A stretch of DNA of 64,000 bases, from the NCBI GenBank assembly GCA_002786025.1, contig NHNW01000029.1, positions 7,384 to 71,383 on the forward strand. The letters are read 5' to 3'. A program made the translations under genes and the position numbers. Below are positions 52,823-63,746 of the stretch, piece after piece. The notes under the pieces are model-generated. The model saw only the letters and a list, made by a program, of their open reading frames with translations. It did no database searches and was not told where the DNA came from. The stretch is from Zasmidium citrigriseum (lineage: Eukaryota; Ascomycota; Dothideomycetes; Mycosphaerellales; Mycosphaerellaceae). The stretch's first letter is position 1; each line of letters opens with the position of its first letter.

Positions 52823-53485
52823 ATGCCTATCTTCCGCTTTCTCAATCTCGCTCCTGAGCTCCGCGACCGAATCTACGAAGAAGCTCTCTACCACGATCGC
52901 GCCAAAGGCCACGTCGCCGCAGTCGCCCTCCTGCGCACAAGCCGCCAAATCTATCAGGAGGCGAAAGGCATCTTCGACGCACAAGAATGCTTCACCATCT
53001 TCGCCGATTGCGATGGCTTCCTCCAACCTCATCAGAACAGCGGACTCGACTTTCAATTGACTTTAAGCGGCGACGCTCGTGGAATCGTCAACGATTGGGA
53101 CTTGAAGCACGAGCTGCGCAGCATCTTTCCATCTTCCATTCTCACGATGCGCAAGATACAGGTCCAGATACGGATCAGAGCCAAGGACGAGATCGTTTCC
53201 ATGCCGCGCGGATCCTTCTTTTGGCCTTGCCCTCAAACCATTGTTCTCTTCGATGCTCTTGCCAAACTTCTCAATTCGGATGTGCAGGCCCGCAAAGTGC
53301 ATGTCACTATCGAAGACAGCGAAGTGTACAGACACCATCGACAGCTTTTCAACGCCGACTTCATACACCTTGCTGACCTTCATCCTCGCCATGAAGTCAA
53401 AGTATCTGGTATAGATGACAGCGCGATGGCACTTCTTCAGCAAGCACGCGCTAGGAGATTCCTGGCCTCGAGGCGAAAGACTTGA
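52823..53485 (+). CDS. FLDLxxELR-family protein, copy 1 (intronless, short)
   Basis: Single exon, 220 aa. The N-terminus MPIFRFLNLAPELRDRIYEEALYHDR is shared with the next three genes and resembles the F-box-like/2EXR-type start of many fungal proteins. The conserved block LLRTSRQIYQEAKGIF is continuous here. In copies 2-4 an intron sits exactly between EAK and GI, so this copy has lost it cleanly. The protein lacks the C-terminal 130 or so residues of its relatives. A later shared patch, LFDALAKLLNSD, matches FLYALAHLLNSD in the others. Function is unknown. Confidence 0.7.
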   Translation: MPIFRFLNLAPELRDRIYEEALYHDRAKGHVAAVALLRTSRQIYQEAKGIFDAQECFTIFADCDGFLQPHQNSGLDFQLTLSGDARGIVNDWDLKHELRSIFPSSILTMRKIQVQIRIRAKDEIVSMPRGSFFWPCPQTIVLFDALAKLLNSDVQARKVHVTIEDSEVYRHHRQLFNADFIHLADLHPRHEVKVSGIDDSAMALLQQARARRFLASRRKT

Positions 53486-54196
53486 TCATGGACTGGAGAA
53501 GTGCAAGACAGGAAGAAAATTTCAAGCACAGGCTACTATCGATGCATGTGTTCGAGTCGACAGTACTGAGTGGCCTGAGACTCAAATCATGGAGATGTAT
53601 TCGAACGGCCTTCAGGGACGTGGCGCTCTGGAAGAAATCAGTCGAGGACTTACCCAGACGACGACAACAGCTTAGGCGGTTGATGGGCGTTCAGAGTCGA
53701 CAGGAAGGACCAGCGCATGCAGATGTCGAAGACATGCATACGGAATCTCCTTCTTCTTCCTAAATTGTGAGGTCCATCTTTGTTTGCGATATACACGGGT
53801 CTTATATTGACAAAGAGGAACAAAGAATGCGGCATTTCCTTGCAGCTTGGACTATGATTAAGTACATTCGAAATCCTTAGCTGTCATTAATACATCTCAC
53901 AGGTATGCTTTCAACTGCCTTTCACCTGCCATTCCCCGTCGTTCACTCTATATATTTCTTGCAATAAATGTGAATATAAGCCGTTAGCCTAGTATTCACA
54001 TGCTAAATTCACTAGCGTCGAGTAACGAGATAGCGTCGGGTGGTGGCTTAGCGTTGGCCCGACGCTTTCCTCCTTTTTAGCATTCCCTTCTGTCCCTTCC
54101 TCGCCATCTAGAAACAACACACCTACGCATAGCTACTTTTCCTAAGACGTACTTACAACCCTACACACGTCTCCAAACTCGTCTCAAAACAACAAC
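53486..54196. other. Intergenic, promoter of FLDL-family copy 2
   Basis: Holds the bipartite element at 53996-54017 and further TAGCG words nearby. A frame at 53482-53763 does not resemble the C-termini of the paralogues. Confidence 0.5.
53996..54017 (+). promoter_or_regulatory. TCACATGCT-N8-TAGCG element, copy 2
   Basis: Both halves with an 8-nt spacer, about 200 bp upstream of the start codon. The same arrangement occurs before copies 3 and 4. Confidence 0.5.
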
Positions 54197-55328
54197 ATGG
54201 CGACCTTTCGATTCCTCGATCTCGCCGCAGAGCTACGCAACCGAGTCTACGAGGAGGCCCTTACGCACGACATCGACAACAATCGACTCGCTGCAGTCCC
54301 CTTGCTCGCAGTGTGCAAGCAAATCCACTCCGAGGCCAAGGTACGTAAGATCTCAATCCGCAAACGGTGGCAATGAAATCAGGATATAACGCTAACGGTT
54401 GCAACAGGGAATCCTTCATGAACTCAGCGTTTTCACGATCGATGCAAGAGCGGAAGGCCCTCCCAGCAACCTCCAGCTCACGGGCGATGTTGGTGCCTTC
54501 TTTTCGGAGGAGAACGCAACTGTCATCAACATCTACGAATTCCTGCCAAAACAGATGCTCGCATTTCCCGAGATTCGAGTCCATCTGAGCTTTCCATCGT
54601 GGGGCCAAGGCATCCACTCGTCGGAGACATGGCATCTCGGCCTTATGAGATTCCTCTACGCACTGGCTCACTTCCTGAATTCTGACACGGCCGAGCGCAA
54701 GGTCACCATAATCTACGAGGATCAATGCGAGCCAGGTCGCCGCATTCCAGAGAAAGACCTGTACAGAACCCTCAGCCAGCTGCAAGTTCTGGGTCCTCAT
54801 GTCGAACTCAAGTACGACATCGACGCCATACCGTGGGCGGGATTCATCGACAGGCTGCAGCCAAGTGATGGTGATGGCTGGCTCGAGGATCGTCCAAAGT
54901 GCGGCATAGTCAATCCAGTCGAAATCTACAACCGACACAGCAAGACTGTACAGGAGATCGCGGACTCGAACGAGTTTCCACGGGCTCGCGGCTTCCTTCA
55001 AACTGTCAGAGAGTTCCTCACAAGCACCGACACGGACTTTCGAGGGAACATCGTCGCTCCGTACCCTGAGCTCACTGAGAAGGGGTTCCAAAAAGACCAG
55101 TTCGAGGTCGAGGTCGCCGCAATCGGCTTGGAGACCGTGGCAATTCTGGCGAACAAGAAAGACAAGCGTCGCATGCAACGTGCACGCAAGATCTTGAAGC
55201 AATGTGTGCCAGTTGAAGATGCTTTTGGGGACAAGGATTACGAGAACTATATTAAGAAGAGGGAGCTTGGGTCGCTGTGTGAGTTCGTACGGATCAGCAA
55301 GGACAAGGTGTGCAAGAAAGATATGTGA
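54197..55328 (+). CDS. FLDLxxELR-family protein, copy 2
   Basis: Two exons (54197-54340, 54408-55328) give 354 aa. The N-terminal motif FRFLDLAAELRNRVYEEALTHD is followed by LLAVCKQIHSEAK, with the intron directly after this Lys codon. Exon 2 holds LTGDVGAFF, FLYALAHFLNSDTAERKVTI and a mixed helical C-terminus. No catalytic motif is seen. The family may be F-box-like, acting as a protein-binding module, but this is unproven. Confidence 0.72.
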
Positions 55329-55689
55329 GGGATTATAGGCAGCGAGGAGGTATCATGGCATTACGGCATGAGGGTAAGGGCATGAGGCGCGGGTTTCATT
55401 GCACAGTAATCAAGGCGGACTCATGTGGCACGCCTAAGTACTTGAGCGTTCGCGGGATTGAATCTTCGAATAACTCAATCGTCATCCAAATGGACCTTCC
55501 CTTCATACATTGTTCCAAACGTCTGTGCCAACTCCCAAATCTTGTGTAGACGGACAGTCACATGCTTGCGTGACTAGCGCAAGTGAAGCCGCGGGATGGT
55601 CCGAGCGTCTCGAATTTCTTTAACTAGCCCGCTCCCCGCCAAATTCTTCCATCTCCTCGACAAACAGCAGGATAGCATCCCAATCTGCA
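55329..55689. other. Intergenic, promoter of FLDL-family copy 3
   Basis: Holds the bipartite element at 55558-55579. Nothing else recognised. Confidence 0.5.
55558..55579 (+). promoter_or_regulatory. TCACATGCT-N8-TAGCG element, copy 3
   Basis: Both halves with an 8-nt spacer, about 130 bp upstream of the start codon. Confidence 0.5.
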
Positions 55690-56899
55690 ATGGCTTCCCA
55701 ACACGACTTCACTGCCGCTGGCGACCACCCTGGCATGCCGTTCAGATTCCTCGATCTAGCGGCCGAGCTCCGCAACAACGTCTATGAGTATGCGCTCTTC
55801 CATGATCGCGATGCTGGATGTCTGGCGACTGTCGGACTTCTTCGCGTCTGCAAGCAGATTCATTCTGAGGCTAAGGTAAGTCGAGGCAGCCGTCAAAAGT
55901 TTAATGGCAGGTCTGACCATACGACAGGGCATCCTTCAAGAACAGCTCAGCGCTTTCACTATCAGAGCCGAGGCCGATGACCCCTTCGATTCGTCCCGCG
56001 AGCTCGAGCTCACAGGAGATGTCGAGGTTTCTCTTCTGGAAAACGCTGCAACAATCCTCAATATCTACCAGCTCATCCCACGGGCTATCCTTCACGCACG
56101 CGAGGTCCGATTGCATCTCTACTTCATCCAACACGAGATGGAGCTACGGCCGAATCGCTTCTATGGCAATGACCCGTGGTACGGCGGCATGATGGCGTTC
56201 CTGTACGCTCTGGCCCATCTTCTGAATTCAGATGGAGCCAAGCGCAAGGTCCTGGTGTTTCTGCATGCGGAGAACGGTTACAACGACTCCAGATGCGCCC
56301 TCGCCTTGCAAGGCTTCAACACAATCGTCCCAACCAACGACATGATGCTCGCTACTCTTGAGCAGTTCCACACTCTTCAGCCCAATGTGGAAGTTGCGTT
56401 CATTGAACCTCCTGATGAGTTGGAGGGCAAGCTCTATGGACCTTTGCGCGAGATACTTGGCGTTGGAGCCGGCTCAGTCAATCCGATGGAGGTCTTCAAA
56501 GAATGTGCCGAGGTTCTTAACGACATCCAGAGCCCCAACATGTGGCTCACATCGGCCGAATTCTTCGCGGAAAACCTCAATGACTTCTTAAGGCTGCCCT
56601 ACATCCATGGTGAAGATCCGTTGAGCTACTTCCAAGTTCAACAGATGGACATGGAACTCCAGGCACTTAGCCTTCAAGCCATGACGATCATGGCCAGCGA
56701 AGATGAGGACGGAGAGGGCAAGCTCGTTCGTGCACGTGAGTGCCTTAGGCGGTGCGCTGATGTCGGAAACGCATTCCCATCGGACCCAGACTATTCCCTG
56801 AACGACCTGGACGACGAGAAGAGAGTGTGCCTTGCCCATGCGTGCGAGATGTTGGGCATGCAAATAAAGGAGGTGCTCTCATCACCAAGGGAGACGTGA
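55690..56899 (+). CDS. FLDLxxELR-family protein, copy 3
   Basis: Two exons (55690-55875, 55928-56899) give 385 aa. The N-terminus has 15 extra residues before MPFRFLDLAAELRNNVYEYALFHDR. The intron again follows the Lys codon of SEAK. Exon 2 shows LTGDVEVSLLENAATILNIY and FLYALAHLLNSDGAKRKVLV, close to copy 2. The C-terminal half is acidic and helical. The role is unknown. Confidence 0.72.
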
Positions 56900-57304
56900 T
56901 GAATAGGGATGTTGCTGCAGCAAAGTTGGAGAATGGTATTCAAGGCGTGTATAACTGGTGCGAGGTCGCTGGAGACTTTGTTGGCGAGTGCAAGATGGCG
57001 AAAGGGCTTTCTTGTTGGCAATGCACTGGCGAAGAGTGCTCAACTCGGATTGTTGGGCATCGGGACTACTTGAGTAGAGTTTACTTGATTATAAGCGATA
57101 GTCAACTTCCAGAATCCCCTATACTTTCCCTTCAACACTCGGATTGACCTTGCATCGACTTTCACATGCTAGCGCCATTAGCGTCCGAAGGAAGTTTCGG
57201 GAAGGCCCGAGCTTTGCCGCACTCAAAGTCGCTCTTTCCTCCAATTTCTTCGTCGCACAAACAACAACACCTCGACCTGCGAAAACACTCAGCGCCATCA
57301 CAAC
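56900..57304. other. Intergenic, promoter of FLDL-family copy 4
   Basis: Holds the bipartite element at 57162-57183. Nothing else recognised. Confidence 0.5.
57162..57183 (+). promoter_or_regulatory. TCACATGCT-N8-TAGCG element, copy 4
   Basis: Both halves with an 8-nt spacer, about 140 bp upstream of the start codon. Confidence 0.5.
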
Positions 57305-58469
57305 ATGGCGTTGCCCACCACGGCGCCATTCAGGCTGCTCGACTTGGCCGCCGAACTTCGTAATCGCATTTATGAAGAAGCGCTGACGCATGATCGCGAC
57401 AGCGGCCGTCTTGCGACTGTCGCCTTGCTTGCGACTTGCAAGCAGGTCTACTTCGAGGCCAAGGTGGGTGCTGCAGTCCGACCTTTCGCAGACCTCGAGT
57501 TGGGAAAGCAGAAACTGACCATCATTACAGGGAATCTTCCGCGACCTCAGCACTTTCACCATCATCGTCAAGCCCATCGAAGAACTGATCGATAACGTAT
57601 ACGATGATGTTGAGATACGACCGGCTTTTGACTTCGAGGGCGACATCAACGACTACGTCGAATGCCGCGAGACGTCCGTCGTTGCACTTCACTCCATTCT
57701 ACCGCAGCAGATTCTGCAAGTGCCGGAAGTGAGAGTCCACGTTTATCCCACGCAATGGCTGGCAAGTGAGGACCAGGAAGAGTACGACGGTGAGGATATA
57801 TACTATGCGGCAGTAAAGGGCCGCTTCTTCTACGCTTTGGTCTCCCATCTCAACTCAGACCGGACATGTCGCAAGCTTTGCGTGATTCTGCACAACACGC
57901 CCGAGGATCTCACGCCCGAGGATCTCGTCGATACGCTCCAGCCTTTGCAGCTCCTGCAGTTCCACACCAGCCTCGAGATCCAAGGATTACCGCCGAACAC
58001 CATGACGAAATTACAGGAGAGCCTGGACAACCGGCCGACCGCAAATGAGATTCCGATCGATCCGCTGGTGACTTACAAAATGCGCGCGGAGTGGGTTCGC
58101 CAGCACATCGCGAAAATCTTGTCGGACAGCGGATGTGCTGTAGATCCGACATTGCCAGCCATGAGAGGATGCGCGGGCATTCTCCGCCGCCTGTTAGACG
58201 CTGCAAGCACAACCACAGTGATCAGCCACGAGTGGATTCATGACATGCAGATTGGTGCAGCCATGCTCGAGGCCATGTTTATCCTCTTGGAGTCCAATGA
58301 CGAACAACGCATTGAGCGAGCGCGGAACAGCTTTCAACGTTGTCAGCGCTCCTGCCAGATATTGATAGCTCTGAACGGGCCCGCCAACTTCTCGATGTGC
58401 AGACCATACAAGATCTTCGACTCTCTCGGTATCCAGAAAGAAGAGTGGCTACGCACATTGTCTTACTGA
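57305..58469 (+). CDS. FLDLxxELR-family protein, copy 4
   Basis: Two exons (57305-57463, 57531-58469) give 365 aa. MALPTTAPFRLLDLAAELRNRIYEEALTHDR opens the protein, followed by LLATCKQVYFEAK with the intron at the family position. FFYALVSHLNSDRTCRKL matches the shared patch. A small in-frame repeat, TPEDLTPEDL, lies near the middle. The rest diverges from copies 2 and 3. Function unknown. Confidence 0.72.
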
Positions 58470-58685
58470 ATCGCAAATTGAGAGGAGCGCATCGACGGAG
58501 GGCCCGTGAGGGTTCGAAAGGAAGCGGAAGGGCGGAGGTACATCGATGGAACAAGCGCTTGGACACCAAGCGCTAGCGAAAGCAGACCCGGAAGCAGACG
58601 GCTCTGATGAGATTCCACGAAGGAGCCAGAGAATCCAGTATCTCCTGGATACGAAATGTACAAGTCTTCAGCATATTTCCTGTCC

Positions 58686-60263
58686 TCACACCTTCTCATA
58701 AGCCCTCCACCACAGCCCCACATTCGCCGCCACAAGCAAATCCAACATCTTCAACCCCTCAGGCTCAATGATTAACTTCCCCAACTTCGCCTGCTTCCCA
58801 CCAAACCCACCCCCAGCCCTCTCCTGCCCCAGACTCAAATCCAACCTCCCATCCTCCCCAATCACAAAAGTCGGCATCTCATCGCTCCCATCCTCACTGA
58901 TCGAAAGCGCCTTGCCGTGCATACGGTGGAAATACGAAGATCGCTTGTCGGATAAGGCCGTCGCCGTCCTACTCTGCGACGTGGGGAGGTTGAAGCGCAG
59001 CTCGCTAACTTCGGAGACGCTGGTGCCGCGGTTCGTGGGCAGGTAGTGGCGGCATTTGAGCGATTTGCCCGTGGTGCCTGTGGAGAACTCGCAGCGGTGG
59101 TCCCAGGGCGAGGTGAAGGTGTAGCTTTTGCTTCGGCGGTCGGTTGTTGCTGTTGAGGAGATGGAGCTCATGTCGACGGATTTGCGCATTGTCCTTCTTA
59201 TGGAGGAGTCGTCTGTTGGGGCGAGGGAGGCTACTGATCCGAATTTGCGGGAGTGGCCGTAGTTGTGTTCGCCGTACTTGGAGCCCGGCATGTAGAGACG
59301 TCTTCGGAAGATGCCTTCTGGGGGAGGGTCGCTCTCAGAAGATGCGGTAGATCCCATGCTGACTCGCGAGTCTGGGCGATTCTGGTCAATGAACTGGCCG
59401 TACGATGGATTGCTGATGTCGAGATATACCGGCGCGCCGCCTCGCTTGGTCCTCTTTGCTGCGCTCGGATTACGAAGGGCAGCAGAGCTGACTTCGTGTA
59501 CAGGAGGATCGTAGATGGATGCAACATCCCACTGGTCATTCGATGAAGGATCTCGTCTAATCAGAGTCAGAGTGCCAGGCTCAGGCATATCTGCCGGGTC
59601 GATTGGTGAAGGTGATGGCTCGTAATGCCGTAGATATGGATTGTTCTCTTCGCTGTGGTCGGATCTTCTGAGCAGTCGGACATTATCTTGATGCAAGGAT
59701 TGCGAATCTAGATCCTCTTCCTGTGGTGGTGAGGGCAGCGGACGCCTGGGAAGCACGGGCAAATCCAAAGGTTGTTGGAGAGGTTGTCCATGACTGGGAA
59801 CTACCGGCTTTCGAGCAATCTGCTGAGGTCTGGGAGGATATGCTGGATCCTGTGGGAAATCCGGCATGCCGTCGTGGGCCGGATAAGGTGGACTGGGAGG
59901 CTGCGCTGGTCGTACTGGGAGTAACGGCTTTCTCTTGGTGCTGTTCTCGCGAATCGGGACTAGTCGAGAAGCCTCTGCATTCACCGACGACGGTCTCCTG
60001 GGCGGCTCCTCATAGTCCTCGCGGCTGTTGATATGTACATAGTATAGCGAGCTCTGCACATCCTCTGCCGTGACGACTTTCTCCCGTGGTTTTATCGGCG
60101 TGAGGAAGACATCTCGGCTTCCTGGTACTCGTGCGATATATAACACCAACGGCAGCCTTGGATAATCTGCAGGCGCGTTGGGATGTGATGGTGGGTTGGT
60201 TGCAATGTCGGTAACGTGAGATAGTGAGGTAGCCTCTACTATGGAATCCATGTCGTATGTCAT
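58686..60263 (-). CDS. Proline-rich conserved fungal protein
   Basis: Single exon, 525 aa from the ATG at 60263. The central 200 residues are disordered and rich in Pro, Ser and Arg (many PP, PPRP and PSPP tracts that could bind SH3 or WW domains). The C-terminal 50 residues, GRLDLSLGQERAGGGFGGKQAKLGKLIIEPEG then LDLLVAANVGLWWRAYEKV, are the most protein-like part and look conserved. The reading frame is open further upstream with no ATG. The function is unknown. Confidence 0.72.
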   Translation of the reverse strand: MTYDMDSIVEATSLSHVTDIATNPPSHPNAPADYPRLPLVLYIARVPGSRDVFLTPIKPREKVVTAEDVQSSLYYVHINSREDYEEPPRRPSSVNAEASRLVPIRENSTKRKPLLPVRPAQPPSPPYPAHDGMPDFPQDPAYPPRPQQIARKPVVPSHGQPLQQPLDLPVLPRRPLPSPPQEEDLDSQSLHQDNVRLLRRSDHSEENNPYLRHYEPSPSPIDPADMPEPGTLTLIRRDPSSNDQWDVASIYDPPVHEVSSAALRNPSAAKRTKRGGAPVYLDISNPSYGQFIDQNRPDSRVSMGSTASSESDPPPEGIFRRRLYMPGSKYGEHNYGHSRKFGSVASLAPTDDSSIRRTMRKSVDMSSISSTATTDRRSKSYTFTSPWDHRCEFSTGTTGKSLKCRHYLPTNRGTSVSEVSELRFNLPTSQSRTATALSDKRSSYFHRMHGKALSISEDGSDEMPTFVIGEDGRLDLSLGQERAGGGFGGKQAKLGKLIIEPEGLKMLDLLVAANVGLWWRAYEKV

Positions 60264-60910
60264 GCCGATGGTGGAGAGTCGTGAGTTCGTTGTTCGTGAA
60301 AGATCCAAAGCAGGTCGTCTATGGTCCAGGCAGGCGCATATGGCTTTTTGAAGGCAGTCGCTTTCCAAGAACCGCTGCCTGTGCTCTTCCTCCTGAGATG
60401 ACTTCGCGGAATGAGGCTTCGCCGACGATGCGAGTACGGCGGGACAGCGTACTTACACAGGACAAGAGAGCGATTGCGTTGAGCAAAGATCATTAGCAAA
60501 CAAGACCGTCGGCGCCAGGATTACGACTTTGGGCGTGGCACTGCTGGCATTGCGTGGCGGAGCAAGTCGGCTCGTCAGGCACGGCCAAATGCCATCATTC
60601 CCGTCGATATCCCGCCGATCAATGCGGATGCCTTACGGAATCTGGTACGTGAATGAAGAAGAAGATCTACTGTACATCAGCATCACATGTCCGGCAGTAA
60701 ACAGAGCACAAGGTGTGGTGTTGGTGGAGTGAATCGCGCGGTCGGGACTCGGCATCCCAGTCGCCGACCCCACATTTAGCCGAGCCAAGACTTCGCGCGC
60801 TCGGACCCTCGTTGCAGGCAAAATCGTCTTCACTTCACCGCACGACAAGACATCATCCACCCGCGCCGCACGGTCACTGTCTTTCACCTCGCGACAAGCT
60901 TTTCGACAAA
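60264..60910. other. Intergenic, divergent promoter region
   Basis: Lies between the Pro-rich protein (-) and the SURF6 gene (+). No other feature recognised. Confidence 0.5.
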
Positions 60911-62656
60911 ATGGGTGACCAATCAGAGGATCCTTTGGACGGTCTCGAGGTATTGCCGCTCAATCACGAGACCAGACCATCGCATCTAACTCGATATCTG
61001 TAGGAGCGCCTCCAAAGTCACGCCAAGGCCTTCGAGTCTTTACTTGCCTTGACACCTGCCCGCGACCACTACGGCAGCCAGATCGACGACGGGCTGGAAC
61101 CCAGCGAGCAATGGAATCGCAAGAAACAGACGAAAGAACAGAAAAAGGCCGCAAAGAAGGCAAAGCTGGACCCGGCGAATCAAAAGTCTGCGTTAGACGT
61201 CATGAAAGAGCGTGAGAAGAAGCGGAAGCGCGAGCTGGGTATGGACGATGAAGAAGAAGATGATGCCGACGCAGCAGAGGACGCAGCGAGCAACAAAAGA
61301 CAAAAGCAGGAACCCCCAGAAGACCCAGAGGCGAAGCGGAAGCGAATTGCCGAGAAGAGGAAGGAGAAGCGCCAAAGGAAGGTCGAGAAGAGAAACGCTA
61401 TGCAAGCGAAGAAAGAGGCGAAGAAGGCTGCCAAACAGGACAAAGATCTTGCGGAAGCATTGGCTGATAAAGAGGACGAAGAGCAAGCAACGGCCGGAGC
61501 TGAAGACGATAACAGCGAAGACGATGACGACGAGCCGGCCCAGGCTATCGGTGCCGAAGATATGGAAAAGTTGGACTTCTCTGGACTTGCAGATTCTGAT
61601 GAAGCTGAAGACGAAGACGACGCCGCAGAAGCCTCATCTGCGCCCACCAGTCCGGTAGTGAACAGCCCCGCCTTTGACATCTCCACCAACATCTCCGAAG
61701 CATCCTCCTCATCCTCCATTCCTCCGCCGTCAACCTCAGACGAATCCAAGGAGCTAACACGCAAGCAGCCCACATCATCCAAGCCACAGCTCAAACTCGA
61801 CCTCTCAGATAAATCAAAAACGTCATCAGCACCACAAAAGGCGCTACCTGATTTCAACGATCCTGCGTCAGGAACATCTTCACCAAAGATTCAAATACCA
61901 AACATCGATTCAGCCGAGCTGCAGGAGCGATTACGGAAGCGGATAGATGAGCTTCGAGCGCGCCGGAAGGCTGATGGTGGAGACGGCAAGCCGGCGAAGA
62001 GCAGACAAGAGCTACTCGAGCAACGGCGAAAGAAGGAAGAGCAGCGGAAGGCTCATAAGAAGGAGCTGAGGCGGCAAGCCAAGGAAGAGGAGGCGAGGAA
62101 AAGAGACGAACAACTGCGCGGATCTGGCAGTCCACTATCGACTGAGATCTTCAACCGCAACTCGCCACGACCACAGGAGAACAACTTCAGCTTCAGCAGG
62201 CTTGCGTTTGAGGATGGTACTGCGGCGGATGCTTCATTGACGGAACTACAAGATCCGAGGAAGCGCAAGGGCCCGCAGGATGCTCGCACGGCTTTGACGG
62301 CAGCGGAGAAGAAGCAAGCACGCCTGGCTGGTTTGGATGCCGAGAAGCGCGCAGATATTGCCGAGAAGGACATGTGGTTGAACGCAAAGAAGCGTGCTCA
62401 CGGCGAGCGTGTAAGAGATGATACCAGTCTGCTGAAAAAGGCGTTGAAGCGCAAGGAGAAGCAGAAGGGAAAGTCGGAGAAAGAATGGAAGGAGCGCGAA
62501 CAAGCTGTCATCAAGGGCAAGGAAGCGAAGCAGAAAAAGCGCGAGGCCAACCTGCAGAAGCGGCGAGAAGAGAAGGGCCAGAAGGGGAAGAAGAAGTCAC
62601 AAGGCAAGGGCAAGAAGAAGGCCCGGCCTGGCTTTGAGGGCAGATTCAAGGCGTAG
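60911..62656 (+). CDS. SURF6/Rrp14 nucleolar ribosome-biogenesis protein
   Basis: Two exons (60911-60949, 61004-62656) give 563 aa. The first 13 codons splice into ERLQSHAKAFESLLALTPARDHYG, the conserved SURF6 N-terminal box. Long Lys/Arg/Glu/Asp-rich stretches and nuclear targeting sequences follow. The C-terminal SURF6 domain contains EKKQARLAGLDAEKR, WLNAKKRAHGERVRDDTSLLKKALKRKE and ends KKARPGFEGRFKA. The yeast relative Rrp14 acts in assembly of both ribosomal subunits in the nucleolus. The low-complexity acidic blocks near residues 70-200 are usual for the family. Confidence 0.93.
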
Positions 62657-63091
62657 GTGTGGATACCAAGGGGCTTGTACATGATACTTTGAGCAGTCAT
62701 TGTCGATAATGGACACTGCATTCGGCTTCGATTCACGTCTCATCGTCGCTCCTGCGTAGCCTAGGTCACCGGCGTTCACACGAGCACGGAGGACTTCGAA
62801 CGATCCGACCTCACCTTATCGACTTGAATGAGCAGAAATGCACCGAAACACCCACTACAGATCATGTGGACTGACAGCTCGTGCGATTGAACCTTACTGG
62901 CACCAGAGGCGCTTTTTGAACACGTCTTGGCACCGGGGCTGGCGGAGAGCGAGCCCCTCGGCCTCTACATCAACAAGCTTCAAGCCACAACATGTGAGTC
63001 CAGAATGCGGTCTATAAAGAGCTACAGGTTGTCAGTCTCTCTGTTCATGCTCCCAGAACCTTCACGACTTCAGAATAGCACAGTCGCCAAG
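62657..63091. other. Intergenic
   Basis: 3' flank of SURF6 and promoter of the DUF7704 gene. The DUF7704 frame is open back to 62927, but its translation there is not hydrophobic and looks non-coding. Confidence 0.5.
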
Positions 63092-63547
63092 ATGCCTCCC
63101 ACTGCAATCCCAACCTTCTACCGCATCTTCTTCACCACAATCGATTCCCTGCTCTCCGTCTTCGGCGTCGTCATGCACCTCCAACCAACTCTCATCCTCC
63201 CGAACTACTCTCTCACACCGCTTCTGCCACCTTTGACGGAAACCAGGCTCCTTCTCGACGCTCTGGTCGGGTTCTTCGCTTCGCTAGCATTTCTCCAGGC
63301 TGTTTTGCTAAGACTGAGGCCGGAAGATGTGGCTGTTTGGAAGGTTTTGCAGGCGAGTACGGTCTTTGTGGATGTGGCTATGGTTGGTGCGTTTGTGAGG
63401 GCGTTAGCGGCGACGGGGAGGTTGGCGGTAGCGGGATGGAGGGTGGAGGAGTGGATGAATGTTGGGATTAATGCGTTTGTTGGAGTGCTGAGGGTGGGCT
63501 TTGTGCTTGGGATGGGGATGGGTGGAGAACGAATTAAGATCTCCTAA
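63092..63547 (+). CDS. DUF7704-type four-helix membrane protein
   Basis: Single exon, 151 aa from MPPTAIPTFYRIFFTTIDSLLSVFGVV. Four hydrophobic segments are visible, the last in FVGVLRVGFVLGMGM. A short N-terminus and the PTFYRIFFTTID pattern fit the fungal DUF7704 family, whose function is unknown. The start was set at 63092, immediately before the first helix. Confidence 0.72.
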   Translation: MPPTAIPTFYRIFFTTIDSLLSVFGVVMHLQPTLILPNYSLTPLLPPLTETRLLLDALVGFFASLAFLQAVLLRLRPEDVAVWKVLQASTVFVDVAMVGAFVRALAATGRLAVAGWRVEEWMNVGINAFVGVLRVGFVLGMGMGGERIKIS

Positions 63548-63746
63548 AAAGCCATCCAATTGTGAGTGATGGTTTTGCTCATGAAGGCGTGGCGAAAGGT
63601 CTAGAAGTCAGTCTGGATGACTTCTTTTACCGAGCTGATTGACATGCAGGCAAACATTTGAGCCGTTGACTTTTTGAGGTCAATACTTTAAAAGCTGGGA
63701 GTGGACCTTCTAGCTTTGCCAAGCCCGCAATTCTGCACAAGAAAAC

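Noticed and set aside
53482..53763. Frame directly after FLDL-family copy 1, considered as its lost C-terminus
   Set aside because: Its translation does not resemble the C-terminal parts of copies 2-4, so a frameshift explanation is not supported.
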